Shown here: piece by piece, positions 23,265 through 37,163 of the stretch
Numbering within the stretch: position 1 is the stretch's first letter
How the letters are laid out: the number at the start of each line of letters is the position of its first letter
DNA from: Paraspadella gotoi
Lineage: Eukaryota > Chaetognatha
Reading direction: 5' to 3'
Assembly: GCA_051294375.1 (NCBI GenBank)
Contig: CM119268.1
Span: 8,737,008 to 8,801,007 of the forward strand
Length of the DNA stretch: 64,000 nt
The notes under the pieces: generated by a model
What the model saw: the letters and a program-made list of their open reading frames with translations, nothing else
What the model was told of the DNA's origin: nothing
Database searches by the model: none
Translations under genes and position numbers: made by a program

Positions 23265-26200
23265 TATTTATTCTATTGAACTGTTGTAATCAGTGATCTT
23301 GTCGGACTGTTGGCATACTTTTTACTATATACTTTAATGTTTGTAACTTTATTCAATTCTCAATTTTTAATCCAGTAGTACGATTTGTTATGGAGCTCTA
23401 CGTTAAAATAAAAAGAATTTATTTGCAGATTTTTTTGGTAAACTAAAACAGGTTAGCTGTTAGGTTATGATTATCCGACCGCCATTCTGTTGCATAAAGA
23501 CACTCGCCGCTGTGCTGATCAGTCTCCATTCCCATTATAAAGGAACTGCTAAGTTATCACTTAAACTGGTCTACATAATAAGTAGCAACTTGATATTAAT
23601 TATTTGATTTCATGTACTAGTAAGGTAGGCGTGGTTTATTACGGATAAATTGAAATTTTATTAATATAAAACGAGGAGATTTAATCATAATTATGAGAGG
23701 TGATGTCGATTAAAACAAGAATTTAAAAGTACTGAGGAAAGTTTCTAAAAGCAGCGCTTGCCGAACAAATTTGAATTTTTACGGGAACAGCATTAAACAA
23801 ATCCATTACCGGTATTCAATATTGAAACATGTCTGCATTTAAAATAAATTCGTTATGAGAATCAAAGTTCTTCTTGTTTTATATATAATAATCATAAAAA
23901 AAAGCTCGGGTGTATTTACGGTTTGTCCTGTGACCGCGCATTCACAAGTCAGTTCACTCTTTCTCTCCTCTCTCTCTTCCGAAACATCCGCGATTGTTTT
24001 CGTTAATTTCCTCCAAACAAGATTGCCGATAATTACCAACGTCACTCATAAATCTTCATCCCTGGTTTCCTCGTTATCTTTCCGGGCAATTGTCCGAATT
24101 ATTCCGATAAACCTTCCCGCCCCTATTGGCGGCAGAGAAAGAGATCGGAGAGGTTGGCGTGAATAGCAACAGAGGTTCGGATCTTAGTTTGTTTTTTTTT
24201 GTTCTTTTTTTTTCACCCTCGAGAACGGTGGAGTGTCGTCGTCTGAACGATTCGCACGGCCTCGCTGTTCGCTAATACAACGTCCCGCGATGTGACGCCA
24301 CGTCGCCGAGTTTAAATATTCCGCGTGATTCGACGAAAACTTAAGCGAGAGAGAGTGCGAAATGGAAAAATCCGGTTTGGGAAAAAGTCGTAAAATTCCG
24401 TATCTGTCAACCGTGGCGCGCATGGGCCCACCACGGCGAAAGGGCCGCCGACCCAGCCACTGCCGATGCCTCGTCTTTGATTTATCTTCGTTGGAGAGAT
24501 CGAAGGCGAGCCTTTGTTCGCCGATCCTTGGGGCGATCGATGTGGAATAAGGAAATAAATCTCCTCTCTCCGTTTCCACCCTCTCTATCTCTCTCTCTCT
24601 TCGGAGAAGGAGAGAGAAAACGGGGCAAGCCCGAGGATCGGTGACTACAACAGTTCTAACGACGTGAATTTTTCGGACGTCCATGAGATTTACGTCTTGG
24701 CTGCGGGAGGAACCGTTATGCCTTATGGGAACGCCGGGTTACGAAGTGAGTTGGTTGCGGCAAACTGGTTTTTGTTGGACCACCCTTTCTACTCATGTTC
24801 CTCTTCGCCGATTCCCTCAGTATCCAATCAACGATCCATATCTGCTTACGGGTTATTGCGCTTCCCGACCAACTATGTGAGTCAAGCAGCTCGAATCGAA
24901 TCGTTACGTAGTTAACGGAGTTAAGTCAAGAAAACGAGGAACGGTTATTCCAAGGTGTTGCGCCGTATTATTTTTCTTTTTACTTACATTGATCTTATTT
25001 TTTTTATAATGGATATTTAAATTTTATCAAACTTTGTATTCATATGATATTAATACCATGTGATTACGTGAAATTCTTATCCCATGTATTTCCGTATATA
25101 TACGATGCGCTCTGTATCGGAAATACTTCTTTTATTCCTTAAAGATTATATGATTTCATTCAAACAAAAGGCGGCGCTAGTAGTTGCTTAGATTTGAGGT
25201 TTTTTTCTGTTTTAACAAATGAGCAACAAATTATAGGCACATTATACTTATATAACGCTTATAAGCGTTTTTAACAACAGATATATTGAACGACAGACTG
25301 ACCGAAAAGTGACTGAGAGCTGCTCCGCGAGTACTCGCGGCGCAACCAAAAACAGACCAAAATTCATGGTCTTGGAAAGTTCATTGAATTCAACGAGAAA
25401 TAACGAAAACGATAAGAGAAAAATGGTTTAAATATTGAACTCTTTTGGAAAATGGAAATAAAATTAAAACTCCAATTATAGTTTAGCTATGTTTTGAAAT
25501 TGGTACAACTAATAAAAATTATTCATTCATTTAATAAATAAGCTCTCTTGCCCCTGACTTTGGACAGGCTTCGATGGTTTAAGGCCTCCATCACTCTTAC
25601 AAGATAATGACATAGCAAATCCCTGCAAGCTTGCAATCAAGACTCTCTCACTCACGGAGTACCTGGCTTCCCTATCAACGAACTGGTATAATGTTTCAAA
25701 GAAAGTTTCGATTGTATGAAAAGACCACTTTCTTAGGTATTAGATCGGTGAATACTATATTATATAAGACTTTTATTGAAGATTAATATGCAGCAATCGT
25801 GAAAAGGACAATTGATTATTTATAAGTGGATTGATTCGATACATCTCTCAATAGTTATAGATTACCGATTTTATCTGAAGAGCTCTTTAAACCTCGGGTA
25901 CGATTTTATACCCTGAAAACTTTTTAACCACTGTATAATTCGGGAAAAAAAAGAAAATCTCCGTGATCCTCCGTCGAAGGCCCGCCACCAAGAACGTCAA
26001 CAATCGCTAAACCGTCCCAATCCGGGAATTCTCCGGAATGTCCCGCCGTTTCGTCAAGCAACTCTTCCACTGTTCGCCGACCGGGGAATTTACAACCGCT
26101 TCTTACATTTTTTTTTCGGGGGAAGGCCGTCCGAAAGTGGGGCATTGGGGCGCCAGACATTTGCGAAACGGATGGAATGGGGAAAGCGACGGAAGGAAGA

Positions 26201-26616
26201 GAGTGGGAAGAGACGAGAACAAGGAAAGAAGAGAGATTTTGTGTACGTATTCGCTTTTCGGGACGATTGTCATGTCCATCGTTTGATTCCCCTAGTATTC
26301 TGTGACAGCTCGACGCCGAATAAAGGGAATAAAAAAAAGAGGTCCAGATGGTTTTCCCCTTTATTCGCCGGACTCGTGTTTTTTTCTTATTTTATTCTTC
26401 CGGAAGGACGGTTCCAGCTTCCACTCGCTGGGGTTCTTTTTTTTTTAATATTATTTAGTACCTTAGTTACTTAGTTAGTTAAAAAGCCTCGTTGAAAAAT
26501 GGTCGCACTTTTGCACCCGTTCCAAACTGAGTACTAGTGAGTAGTTTATGGAAACGTAAAATTTTGCTGATGGTATTTTTTCCGGGTCGGCTGGTCTGCA
26601 AGCATCTGCTTTCTCT

Positions 26617-26690
<74 letters not shown>

Positions 26691-26729
26691 TTCACTTTCT
26701 CTCCCACTCTCTCTCTCATTAGCGACCAA
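23265..26729. other. Gene-poor region with a CpG-rich island
   Basis: About 23930-24920 is markedly CpG-rich, with pyrimidine tracts and one strong donor (GAA|GTGAGT near 24750) after short open frames. It may hold 5' exons of an unidentified plus-strand gene. A repeat shared with 40.8-41.3 kb lies at about 25488-25770 (minus orientation). A perfect 16-bp palindrome sits at 25325-25340. A pure (CT)n microsatellite spans about 26622-26684. No protein family is recognised. Confidence 0.45.
25488..25770 (-). repeat. Copy of the 139-bp/188-bp repeat element
   Basis: The reverse complement of the 40802-41267 unit. It contains one terminal repeat (AAATTGGTACAACTAATAAA...CTTGCAA) followed by the internal part (CAAGACTCTCTCACTCACGG...GGTGAATACTAT). 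Substitutions are scattered, so it is older than the copy at 41 kb. Confidence 0.65.
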
Positions 26730-26946
26730 ATGAGCGGGACCAATAGTCCGGCCGGAGACAATGGACGCCCCCGATTGCCAGCTTCCGGACCCCTGACAGG
26801 GAACACGTCCTCCTGTCTCCCTTCCTCTGCTTCCCTGGGGGGCGAATCGCGGCCCCCGTCTGTCAGTCCCCCGCCCTGCGGTCAGTCGATGGGTGTTGCG
26901 TCGCGTTACGCCATTGGTTCCGTGCGACGGCGCCAAAACGGTCGAG
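26730..26946 (+). CDS. Orphan first coding exon, Ser/Pro/Gly-rich N terminus
   Basis: ATG at 26730 just after the (CT)n tract opens a GC-rich frame of 72 codons, ending at a strong donor CGAG|GTAAGC (phase 1). The peptide begins MSGTNSPAGDNGRPRLP and ends in a basic run SVRRRQNGR. That style is typical of a disordered N terminus of a regulatory protein. I could not place the next exon with confidence. A 32-nt in-phase candidate exists at about 27327-27358 between CCAG and GTAATG. Function unknown. Confidence 0.4.
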
Positions 26947-29900
26947 GTAAGCAGAAACGGAGGCAACCGCCCAAATCGGCTCAATGGTCATTACGATTGG
27001 AGAGTATGACGGCGAAACGATCTCGTTAGATATACTTTCTCCCGTTCGCCAGTAATCTCCACCCTCATCGATACGGTTAATTTCACAATTAACTTTAAAG
27101 GTGATTTTTTATTTATATTAACTAGCAGTAAAGTTTGAATTAAATTATAAAAGAATTTGTCTTCGAAGTCAAGAACTTATGAACACATACGTGCACATTT
27201 AATGAACTTTTCATTGGGTGGGGATGTACGCTAAAATATTGCTTGCAAGTATAAATTTATTTCGTTTCGTGGTTTTGAATTTCTGGTACGTGGACGAATC
27301 CCCAACGGCTGCAGAAGAATCCAGATGCCATTCATTGGTATTCCATTGCTAGGTAATGAGATTTTCAATGCCAAAAAAACTTTCATGGTGGAAAAGAGCG
27401 AGAGTGATCGATGGGGTTGCGTTCGCGCGAGGCGACATTGATCCGAGAACCCCCGTCCGGGAAAACAGGAAAGAGGGAGGGGCTACCCTTGACAACCCGT
27501 GATCGATGGACGAAAAGCGTCCAGAAAACAAAAACAAAAATATAAAAACAAAAGGGACGTTTGCGTAGCAACGAGATAAACACGAACGCGTTACTAATTC
27601 GTGGAGAGAGAGAAATGACCAATAACGAATTTTAAGGGAGGGAAAGTCAACACGGTTTTTGAATTCATTATCGTTTATAGGCAGGTGAGCAAATAACTGA
27701 TCTTCTTCCTAAGCACAATAAGAAAACTGGGGCAATGAAAACGGATGAAAACAAGTTTGAGCAAACAATGTCGGATCTGCCCACGATCAATAGCGGTAAT
27801 TAATTATTTTTTAAATTAATTCAAGCTAATTTCAATGTTTGTTTTGAGGTCTTTTCGTTACTGACCACGACAAAAGCAACGATGATGATGATGGCGACGA
27901 CGACAATTATGCCAAAAACGATTGACTTACTTGATTGACTGATTGCTTAAATAATTAATTAATTGATAAATTGATTGATTGAATAATTAATTATTAGATA
28001 AATAAATTGATTTTTTGAATAAAAAAATGATTGTTTAATTGACTGATTAATTAGTTATTTATTAATTAATTGTTTGATAAATTGATTAATAAATTGATTA
28101 ATTATTTGATTAATTAATACATCTTGCATTTGCATTTAATATAAAAAGAAAACTAAGCAAAATTAGTGAAACAGGTTTTTTTGTTTTTTCCATTTAAACT
28201 CATTTCCACTCAAACGATTCCATCAATCACACACTTCCCTACCCACACACAAAATTTCATTCAAATCCAACCATCCAATCATGAGTATTGGAAGTTTTTT
28301 GCTAAGGGGGGACAGACGGACGGACATCTTTTTTTTTTTTTTTACATAATTTATCTTTTGTGATAATCCTTTCGTTTGTTGTTTAAAATAGAGTAAAGGA
28401 AAAACAAAATTTTCCTTTACATAATTTATCATAATTCGATGTTTTGACATGATATGAGTGAATGCCCGACAAAATTGAGGGGGCGGACCGACGGACCGAC
28501 AAAGTGGATTATAGAGTCGGGAAAGGAACGGCCTCAGGAAAAGAGAATAGTAAAGAAAAGCGGATGGAATAGAGAAAGGTCAAGATTGATTAAAGGAAAA
28601 GAGAAAGGAAAGGAGTCACGGGAAGGGGAAAAATGTCAAAACGATGGTAATGCAGTAAATTTTTCTAGTTTTACGGTCGGTTTTTGTTTTTCTTTCTTGC
28701 AATAAATAAAATTTTGTTATATTGTCATAATAATCAATCAATAAATATTTTTATGTAAAATTTCTCATTATATATAAAAGCATCTTTTTGCGTCGTCAAA
28801 AGTGAGCCAAAGATAAAATATTTTTTGGTGAGAGTTTAAAATAAACAAAGATAATCGTAACATAAACACATCCTTATCTCAAATTATTTTCGGCTGTCTT
28901 ATTTATAGATTCCACAATGTGTATTACACATATAGTTAAAACAAGGTATCTTTCTTACTATTAAAAGAATAACAACGACAATAGTTTCGTGACGAAATAA
29001 AAAAAATCTTTTTTGTTGACTCCAGGATAGTAATTTATCATTCAAGAAAGTTAAAAAACAGAATAGCCTAAAATATTCATTAGGGTGGAGTGATGAAAAG
29101 ATTATTATTTTTTGCTGCCGATGGAGATTTAATTAGCATAACAGTATAATAAATTCAATTATGTAGTAATAATCTTATAAAATAATTAATTTTTTATTTT
29201 TAAGAACCGATTTGAGTTCTTTTTTTAAAAAAATTGTATAAAACATGATATATGATGTTTTAATATTTAAACCACAAAAAATTATTAAAATATTTTAACA
29301 TATATAAGTTTTTACTACAGAGAATAAAAAAGTCATGAATGTTTACATTTTTTTCTATTATAAATGCTGAAGATGACAGAATTTTTGATAACATGTTTTA
29401 TATTTTTGATTTAACTTTTTATAAACAATCTCAATCTTTATTAAAAGTTTAAATTTTTTTTTAAAATATACTATTTTATAAAAATATTACTACAAATCTA
29501 TTGTATTTTAATATTCTGTTCCCGAGACAAAATGAACAAAATATTTGTTGTACTAGTTAATCATACTATCTCATGTTTATATCCATGTTTGATCACTCAA
29601 ATATTTTTTTTGTTCGTGAGAGCTCCACTCTAATGGTTATTTGTTCAAAGAGAGGTATTTTTGTTTGTCCGAAAGTTTTTAGGTACATTCTGTACTCTTT
29701 TTATTCTTCGGTGTATGATCTGGGCAAAATGATTTTAAATTCTGTAAAGGTGATAATAATTAATCAGTTATACACAACAAACAGTCGTGTGAATTGAACG
29801 AAGTTCTTTTTTAGGATATGATATATACATATATTAAATATATGTCGAAAATTGTTTTTCGTATAAATGTTCTGGAACTATTGTAAATATTACATTATTA

Positions 29901-31646
29901 CGTACTTATTTTTCTAAATACTTCATCAAATTTATGAATGTTTTGGCTACAACAAATAGTTTATAAAATAATATTGACACAACCGTGTCTGTCAAGATGA
30001 AAAGTCTAGAAAAGAAATTAACAAATTAATAAGTTTTTATTATTCAAAAAAATTATTACGTAATTTTGAATGGATACAAATTGTGGAATGTTTAAAGCAG
30101 AGATAAGTTGTTGCATAACAAAGATGGTACCACGTCCCAGAAAAAGTGAATTAAGACGAAAATTACATAAGATTATTACGTATTATTACATTAATTTCAG
30201 TGCAATGTTTATATCACTTGCATGGTATTATAAAAGGTTTTTCATAGTAATTTCTGTTGAGTTTGAAACCAAAAGTAAGGTACTTCATTATAAGTTAAGA
30301 GCGGCTGTCTATTTCCAACTCTCGCATACGGCCAATACATTCGGGAGATTGGATTCCTTTCTTATCTAATGTGGATGAATGTCAATCAAGTTACTGTAGT
30401 TGCTTACAATGAAAATCTAGCTAAAATCTAGCTAAAGTAAACAGCCTTTTTAGAGTTTTGGTGCATTAAATTATATTTTTTACTGCCAATAACTCTAAAA
30501 GTTTTAAAATATTTAAAAGATATTAATTTTTGTCTTCATCATTTAATTACTTTTCTTATTTTATTGTAAAAGATGGAAAAGTAAAGAGAGGAAATGGGGT
30601 AAAAATGTTAAAAGAAAGCTTATGTTAAGAGAGAGAAAGAAATTTAGAGCTGGATTCGGCGGTCAGTTGATCTTCGAGCGGCGAATCGAGAAATACATCG
30701 AATGACGACGACGACGTCGAGAACGAATATAAAGACGACGACGACGAAGCGGCGACGGTCGAAGTTCGCGATCGAATCGTTTTCGGCGGCGTTTTTTCCG
30801 CATAATCTCGTCTTTCTTCTTCCCGATCTTCATTTCCCGAAACATCGTTATTCCGAAACGCACGGATTCTATGTTTTTTTTTTTGTTGCCACTTTGGTAA
30901 CACACACGATAAAAACGAAAACGGTTTGGGAATTTAAACACAGAAAATCTGTCTTCTCTCGTTGCTTGTATAGAAGAGTTTTTATTTTGTCAATGATATC
31001 CCATGTACCCGTTGGCCAAAATTTTTGGGGGGCCAATCAAGAAAAATTGTTAGGTCAAAAAAAAAAAAGTATTAAAAACAAACAAACAACAACAATCGTT
31101 TGAAAACGCGTCGATCATGATGGAACACCCACATTCCCCGGTTCCATCCGCCTAGCTTGCGGAACCTCACGATCTTTCGTCAAACAACGACGTCTTGAGT
31201 GAAAAGGAAAACCTCAAAAACAAATCTCTCCTTATGAGGACGACCGTTTTCTAGCCGGGATGGAAATGACGCTCCTCCGTCCCCGCACCGGCGCCGCCCA
31301 CCTTTCCTCGCGCTTTTCCGCGAATTCGGGGACACTGTCTTTGGGTGCGCCGGCGATCGACGCCCTCTCCCCTCTTCCCGATGTCCGGGTGACCGTTGGT
31401 CGTTTTCGTCGTCGTCGTCGTTGCGACCGTCGTCGAATTTCCACGTTCTCGCTCGTCGCTAATCCTCCTCCTCCTCTTCATTCTGTTCCCCTCGGTCCGG
31501 CATTTCAAACTCTCCCCACCGTCTCCTCCACCCTTCGTTTTAAAGAATCGGAATCCCTCTTCCCTTCCCTTCCTTTCGACGCCTCGCCGCGCGTTCGTCC
31601 GGAAAGAGACGTTGACTCGCTTGACGCTCGCCGACCTAAAAACAAA
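26947..31646. other. Gene-poor, AT-rich region before the activin gene
   Basis: No supported exons. It holds a repeat shared with 41.7-41.9 kb (about 27745-27905, GATGGCGACGACGAC core), ATTGATT-type low-complexity DNA (27920-28120), a segment with GGACAGACGGACGGACA and CGGACCGACGGACCGAC (28300-28500, related to 40440-40560), and long AT-rich DNA to 30600. About 30650-31640 becomes CpG-rich and probably contains the promoter and 5' leader of the activin-like gene. Confidence 0.45.
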
Positions 31647-34153
31647 ATGACGTCTCGAGAACGTCTCTCCCCCGTCCCTTCCTCTTCCGTCTTCCGGCAA
31701 GTCGCGCGCGGGAGCGCCGCCCTTTACTCCCGACGACACTTGCTTTCCTTCGCAACTTCCATTTTTTTCGCCGCGGCGGTGGCAATTTTGAGCGGCGTAG
31801 TCGTCAGCGGCGCCAACCCTTCGAACTCTGTACTAGACCCCCCCTCCTCGATCCGGGCGACGCGCGTATCCAACAACGAACCGCTCGCCACGGATGAAAA
31901 TGACGACTTCCAGGACGAAGACGACGCCGACGACGTCTACGGCGACGCGTACGACGATACGTACGTCTACGACATTCCTTTCGCCGATGAAGGTTTAGCG
32001 GATCCCGAGGCGACGGCGTCGAGGTCTCTGGCGGAAGAAGAAAGGCGCCGCTACGATTTTTGCCCAGAATGTGAGCGCCGACGGAGGCTAGAGGCCAAGC
32101 TGACAGAGTCGGAGATTCGCAAGGCGCGAATCGAGATGATCAAGAATCGAATTCTCAGCAACTTGCGGCTGCCGCATCGACCGAACATCACCCGTTCCCG
32201 CGCTACAATACCGAGTCAACTACTTAAGGTGCTGGAATTTGGCGAATACGCCAGGAGAAAGAGACCGCGGAACGACGAGGACGGACCCAAGACCACCCAA
32301 GTTTACATTTTTGGAGAAGGTATGGATTTTTAAATGGGAACAAAGTACTTATCTGCAGTACAAAATATAATTTTTCGTACTGATTAAATTCGACTGAAAG
32401 TAAAACTATATTCGGTGTAATCTGCCTGAAACCGGTCTCTCTTTCTTTTTCTTTATTTGTTCTTTCTTTCTTTCTCTCCATCCTTCGATTTTGCGTCTCT
32501 CTCGAAAAAGAATTACCATTAACTACATCAATTACAGCCCAACTATTACATTAAAAAAATATAATCGAAAAGAGTTTAAAACTTTGTGTCACATCCTTCT
32601 TTCGGGGTCGACAAAAATGGGAAAAAAGTTACAAACTCAGCTGCGACTACATTCAAATATATCAAACGGTCGGTAACGTTCTTCCTTCGCCGATCTCGTT
32701 ACATTATTTATCGTGGTCAGCAAAAACTAGAGAACGAGCGAGAGAGTCGATGATAATTTGAACTTTCGAAGAAAGGGACCTCCTTTGCTAAAAAGCAATA
32801 AATTTTGTCAGTATACGAATGCCAATGTATCAACAACGAGGGTTTTTCAACTCTACCATGATGGGTTCGAGCTAGACAGTTACAACCCCTAAAGAATTGA
32901 CTTTTGACCACTTCGAAACTGGGGCATATTATCGAGTAGAGTGACGTTTACAGGTTTGAGGGAGGTGATTTAATGGGCGGCGCGATTAAGAAATCGAATG
33001 CGAGCCATTCAGTGTTAGGAGTCTCTTTGATTTGACGTTTTTTGATTTATTTCTCCAAATATTTTTTTTAAATTGAGCAGATAAAGAACAATAAAAAAAT
33101 CGTTTTAGAAAATGACCATCTGCTTTATCCTTTATGTTGCTTCTTGGAATAGAAACAAAAACTTTAGTTTAATAATAAAAAAAACGCTTCACACACCAGG
33201 CCTCGCGGAACCCTGCTACCAATACCAATCGACGGTGGGACCCCACGCCACCTGCTTCTACCTTCCCTTCAAGGATGAGCTTTTCGGGAAGAGAATCAAG
33301 TCCGCCGAGTTGTTCGTCTTCCAGAAACGCGAGTCTGCACAGCGAAAGCCGCAGCTTTCCGTCCTCCGAGGTCACGTGACCGGCGAGAACGGCCATCACC
33401 ACCACCATCGTCGGGGACGAACCTCGCTGCACAAGACCCTTGCCAATCAGCCGCAAACGATCAAGAACAGCGGCTGGATCAAGTTCGACTTAAAGCGGGC
33501 CTTTAAACGACTCAACGACCGCTATAACGTCAATGTTTCCCTCGTCATCAACTGCACCAACTGCGACGGAGACGTCCTACCTTTCCCCGTAGGCTCGGCC
33601 GAAGGGGAACGCCCCTTTCTCAAACTGCACACGGTGGATTCCGGTGGGCGACAAAAGCGAAGCTTGGAGTGCACGAAGAACACGCAGGCCTGCTGCCGGG
33701 AAAAGTTCTACATCTCCTTCGCCGAGATCGGCTGGGACGACTGGATCATCGCCCCCAACGGATACTGGGCCAACTACTGCACCGGAAGTTGCGCGGGTGA
33801 GTTTCGCGCGGGAGTTGGGCAGAAGAGGGGTTCGTTTGGTAGAAAATGATATTAACCCCACGTAACAGTTACCGAATACGGAATATTTCTAATGATTGTT
33901 TGATGATTCCAATGAGTCTATTTATTTTTTTTTAATTTCTAAATCAGGTCTTACGGAACCAATTTTTCACCACTCCAGTCTACTGCTGAAAGCTAAGAGC
34001 CTTGAAATAAACTCGCGGTTGCGACAGTCCTTGGCTCCGTGCTGCACCCCGAAGAAGATGGCGCCAGCCTCGTTACTTTACCGCGCCGATGGTGAAAAAA
34101 TATTTCAACAGAATCTCCACAACATGGTCGTTGAGGAATGCGGATGTGCGTAG
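31647..34153 (+). CDS. Activin/inhibin-beta-like TGF-beta ligand
   Basis: Three coding exons, 31647-32319, 33200-33796 and 33948-34153, all joined in phase 1, give 491 residues. A hydrophobic signal (FATSIFFAAAVAILSGVVV) sits ~35-55 residues in. The acidic prodomain includes the CPEC motif and the amphipathic RIEMIKNRILSNLRLPHRPNI typical of activin/myostatin prodomains. The furin site RQKR is at 375-378. The mature 113-residue ligand has nine cysteines: LEC, ACC, NYC, GSC, PCC and CGC. It also has the family blocks IGWDDWIIAP, YWANYC and VVEECGCA. Such ligands are secreted dimers acting through type I/II receptor kinases and SMADs. A GHHHHH run lies in the prodomain. The frame stays open upstream to at least 31260, but ATG 31647 best places the signal peptide. 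Confidence 0.92.
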
Positions 34154-37100
34154 CGTCGAGGGACGGAAGTAGTGATAGCCAGAGAGAAGAAAAGATAAAG
34201 CGATATGGAGATAAGGAGATATGGGTAACCACGGATGTCGCTTTGTCAGAAACTTAAGATGAGGGGGTGATAATGGGGAGACCAAATTAAAGACGAACCG
34301 AGTGCTAAATAACATAGTGAAAACATTGAAAAGATTTGATAATGATAAAAGAAAAAAGTATCTAAAGAAACTTAGCGACCTCTTCGCTTTTCTTTCTCTC
34401 TTTTGGGTTTTCGCACTTTCTCGTCCATTGCTAGACTTTGTCACATCGAAAAACACCAATCTTCACCATTGTGCCAAAATTTTAAAATGAATATAAGCTT
34501 TAACAAACTGTTGAAAACTACCAAAGTAATATATCGTTATGAGAATTACTTTAGCGTGTTCTCACATTTATACTTGTACTTTGAGCTTTAAGAAGGAAAT
34601 AACAATTCCGATCACCTCCGGCTCAAAGTTTACTGAACCAACTTAATACTATTGTTCGCATTTGATTATTGTAATATTGATGTTTAATGTCTGTGTGTTA
34701 CATTTCACAAAAATTCGTGCACCTAAAAATAATTCTTGATTTAAAAAAGTTTAAATGCTTTTATTTTGTTCAACGTTTACTAGCTACTATTTTTAAACTA
34801 TGAAATATCATAACAGTCCCATTGAAATTGAAAAATAACGCTTGAGCAAATAATTTTTTTACACTTTTCTGCTGTTATTTGAAATGATTCCAGTCTCAAT
34901 TTTAATTATTCGTGCCATACTTAATATCTTTCTTTCCCTTGAGTTCCTTTTTGTGAATATATTGATTCAAAATTATCGAAGTGTTTTTTGTAAAATAAAC
35001 CTTAATGTAAATTCCACCTTTTGTACATAAACAATCGGAATCTGTAATTTAAAAACTGTGATTTTTTGACGTAGAAATCATGTGCTTTAATTGTTCACTT
35101 GTTTTTCTAATAAATGTGTTTATATCATTGCATTTGCTATGATAACCGTAGAAAAAAATCTTTTACAATCCTGTTAGTCAGAACAATGCAGAAATAAGTC
35201 GCAAAAACACGCGATAGTTATGTAAGCTTAAAACTTTGAAACGCTGACGCAAACTTGAGTTAAGGTCAGGAAATTTTGGCGACGAAGTGAGTTCAAAAAT
35301 TTATTTTCATCCGCAAAAACTTTTCTAATGGGCTGAAGTCCACAATCGGAAGAAAGTAAGGTAAATAATAATATAAATATAGTTCAACTAGATAATGAAA
35401 TAAGATATTAATTACGAGTTATTTAGGGAAAAGGAATTATAACACTTAATCTATGATCTGACATTTATTTTTTAATTACTGCATGAAGTCGGGAGGGAAA
35501 AAAATGAAACAAAAGCCTTTGCGTGACGCAAAAAACCAAGGATAAAATGTATATTTATAATTATAGAAATTAAAGGCGAAGCGCGAATAAAGACCCCCTC
35601 AACGCTCTCTTGTTCAATTGAACTCCCTCAGCGCCGCGATTTATATCACAGAAAAAGCGGAGATACAGTTAGGTCTTCCAGGTGTTCGAGGTACTCAAAC
35701 AGACAACCTTGCGAATGTTAATGCAAATGCTAAGCCTGGAAATGTAAGCCATTAATTTTATAATTTTTAACTAATAAATAACGATTTGACATTTCTTACT
35801 ACAATAGTACAGTACTAGTACAGGTAATTGGAAAAATGAGAAAAACTATTTCAATATTTTTTTAGTTTTTGAGTAATGATACAATTTCCGTCAACCGTTG
35901 TTACTTAAGTATTGAACTGATGTTAACCTTTTACCGCAAAAAAACTCTTTTATGTTACCATGATTGATGATTTTGTTCAGCGATTCACAAGAGTTACACT
36001 CTTCGTTTGAGGACGTTGGGTGGGGGAGACGAGAAGAGAACAATGAAAAACGATTTTCTGTGACCACGTCGAATAAATCATCCTTTTCATTACGTGGTAG
36101 CGTATACGCGACTCTCATCTCCGTTACAACGAAACCCATAAAACAAAGTGACAAGAGATCAGTTTAGACATTCGGGAGCGATTCACGCATTCATGGTCGC
36201 AGGCATATTCGTGTCGGCGTTTCCTCTTAATAAAGCCACAAAGGAGGCGTTGGACGAAAATTTATTGGATCTTCATTCTTCATCCTCAAAAACTGTCGCG
36301 TTTCGACCCTTCCCTCTACTTCGAACGCGACTGCGGCAGGAACAAACAAACTGTGCGTTGCGAAGAGGAAATCAGCGGGAAAGTGACCTTAATGTCGTTA
36401 ATACCAGTACCGAAATTGTTGTTGTGCTCATTTTATATTTTTATTTAATTTCATCGCGAATTTCCTTTCGTTTCGTTGTGTTTGAATTAGTAGAAGAAGT
36501 TTGAATTTGTTAACAACAACGATTTTATTGGTACATATGTCCCTATGTACCAAAAATTCAGTTAATTTAAAATTTACTGAATTTTAGTAAATGGGTAACA
36601 CAAAATATTATATTTTTTAAAGCTTGGTACAGGTTTTGTTTTAATGCGTTGAATAATAATATGACGAATGCTTAACTACTCTTTAATGATCTTGATTAAC
36701 ATTTTTTAGCTGTCAGGGGTATTTTAAAATTTTAAGTACTTTTTAATCATCAGAAATAAATTGGAGAACCGAATTGAAGAAGTTTCATATTTGACCTCCT
36801 ATTAATAATCAGTCACTAAATAAATGTTATATTATACATCATAGGAAATGATAAACCGAGACCTTCAATCTGACTATCATTGAACTCTTTAAATTGTACC
36901 GTTGCATAGATATGCTGTCACGAAATGTTACAAATGAAAAAAATCATACTGTAAGATACATTGATTTTATTTCATTCAAAAAAGGATGATGAAGTAATTA
37001 CCAATTTATTGTGGATTTATATATTACTTTCAACGTTTCCCAACATAACTGATGACACAACAATATTTTAAATTTAACTGGTTGATCTGCTAAATTGCAC

Positions 37101-37163
37101 TGATGCGTTGGATTCAGGAATCAGTTCTTAAGTCGAACTTGAAAATATTTTCATGATTCGATC
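34154..37163. other. Intergenic region
   Basis: 3' UTR of the activin-like gene, then AT-rich DNA. Two weak coding hints exist. One is an open segment with splice-like ends at about 35659-35750 (frame QLGLPGVRGTQTDN). The other is a frame from ATG 36193 starting MVAGIFVSAFPLNK. Neither shows a recognisable domain or a connectable neighbour, so no gene is called. Confidence 0.45.

Noticed and set aside
26475-26984. 169-codon minus-strand frame opposite the orphan exon
   Set aside because: Its middle is a translated (GA)n microsatellite (RERERE run) and the rest mirrors the plus-strand exon; no splice or domain support.
27750-27800. Coding exon with frame TDENKFEQTMSDLPTIN
   Set aside because: The same sequence recurs in reverse at about 41830-41880 with substitutions, so it is part of a dispersed repeat.
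36193-36504. Small secreted protein starting MVAGIFVSAFPLN
   Set aside because: Short hydrophobic start but no cysteine pattern, splice partner or domain; the second half is AT-rich low-complexity sequence.
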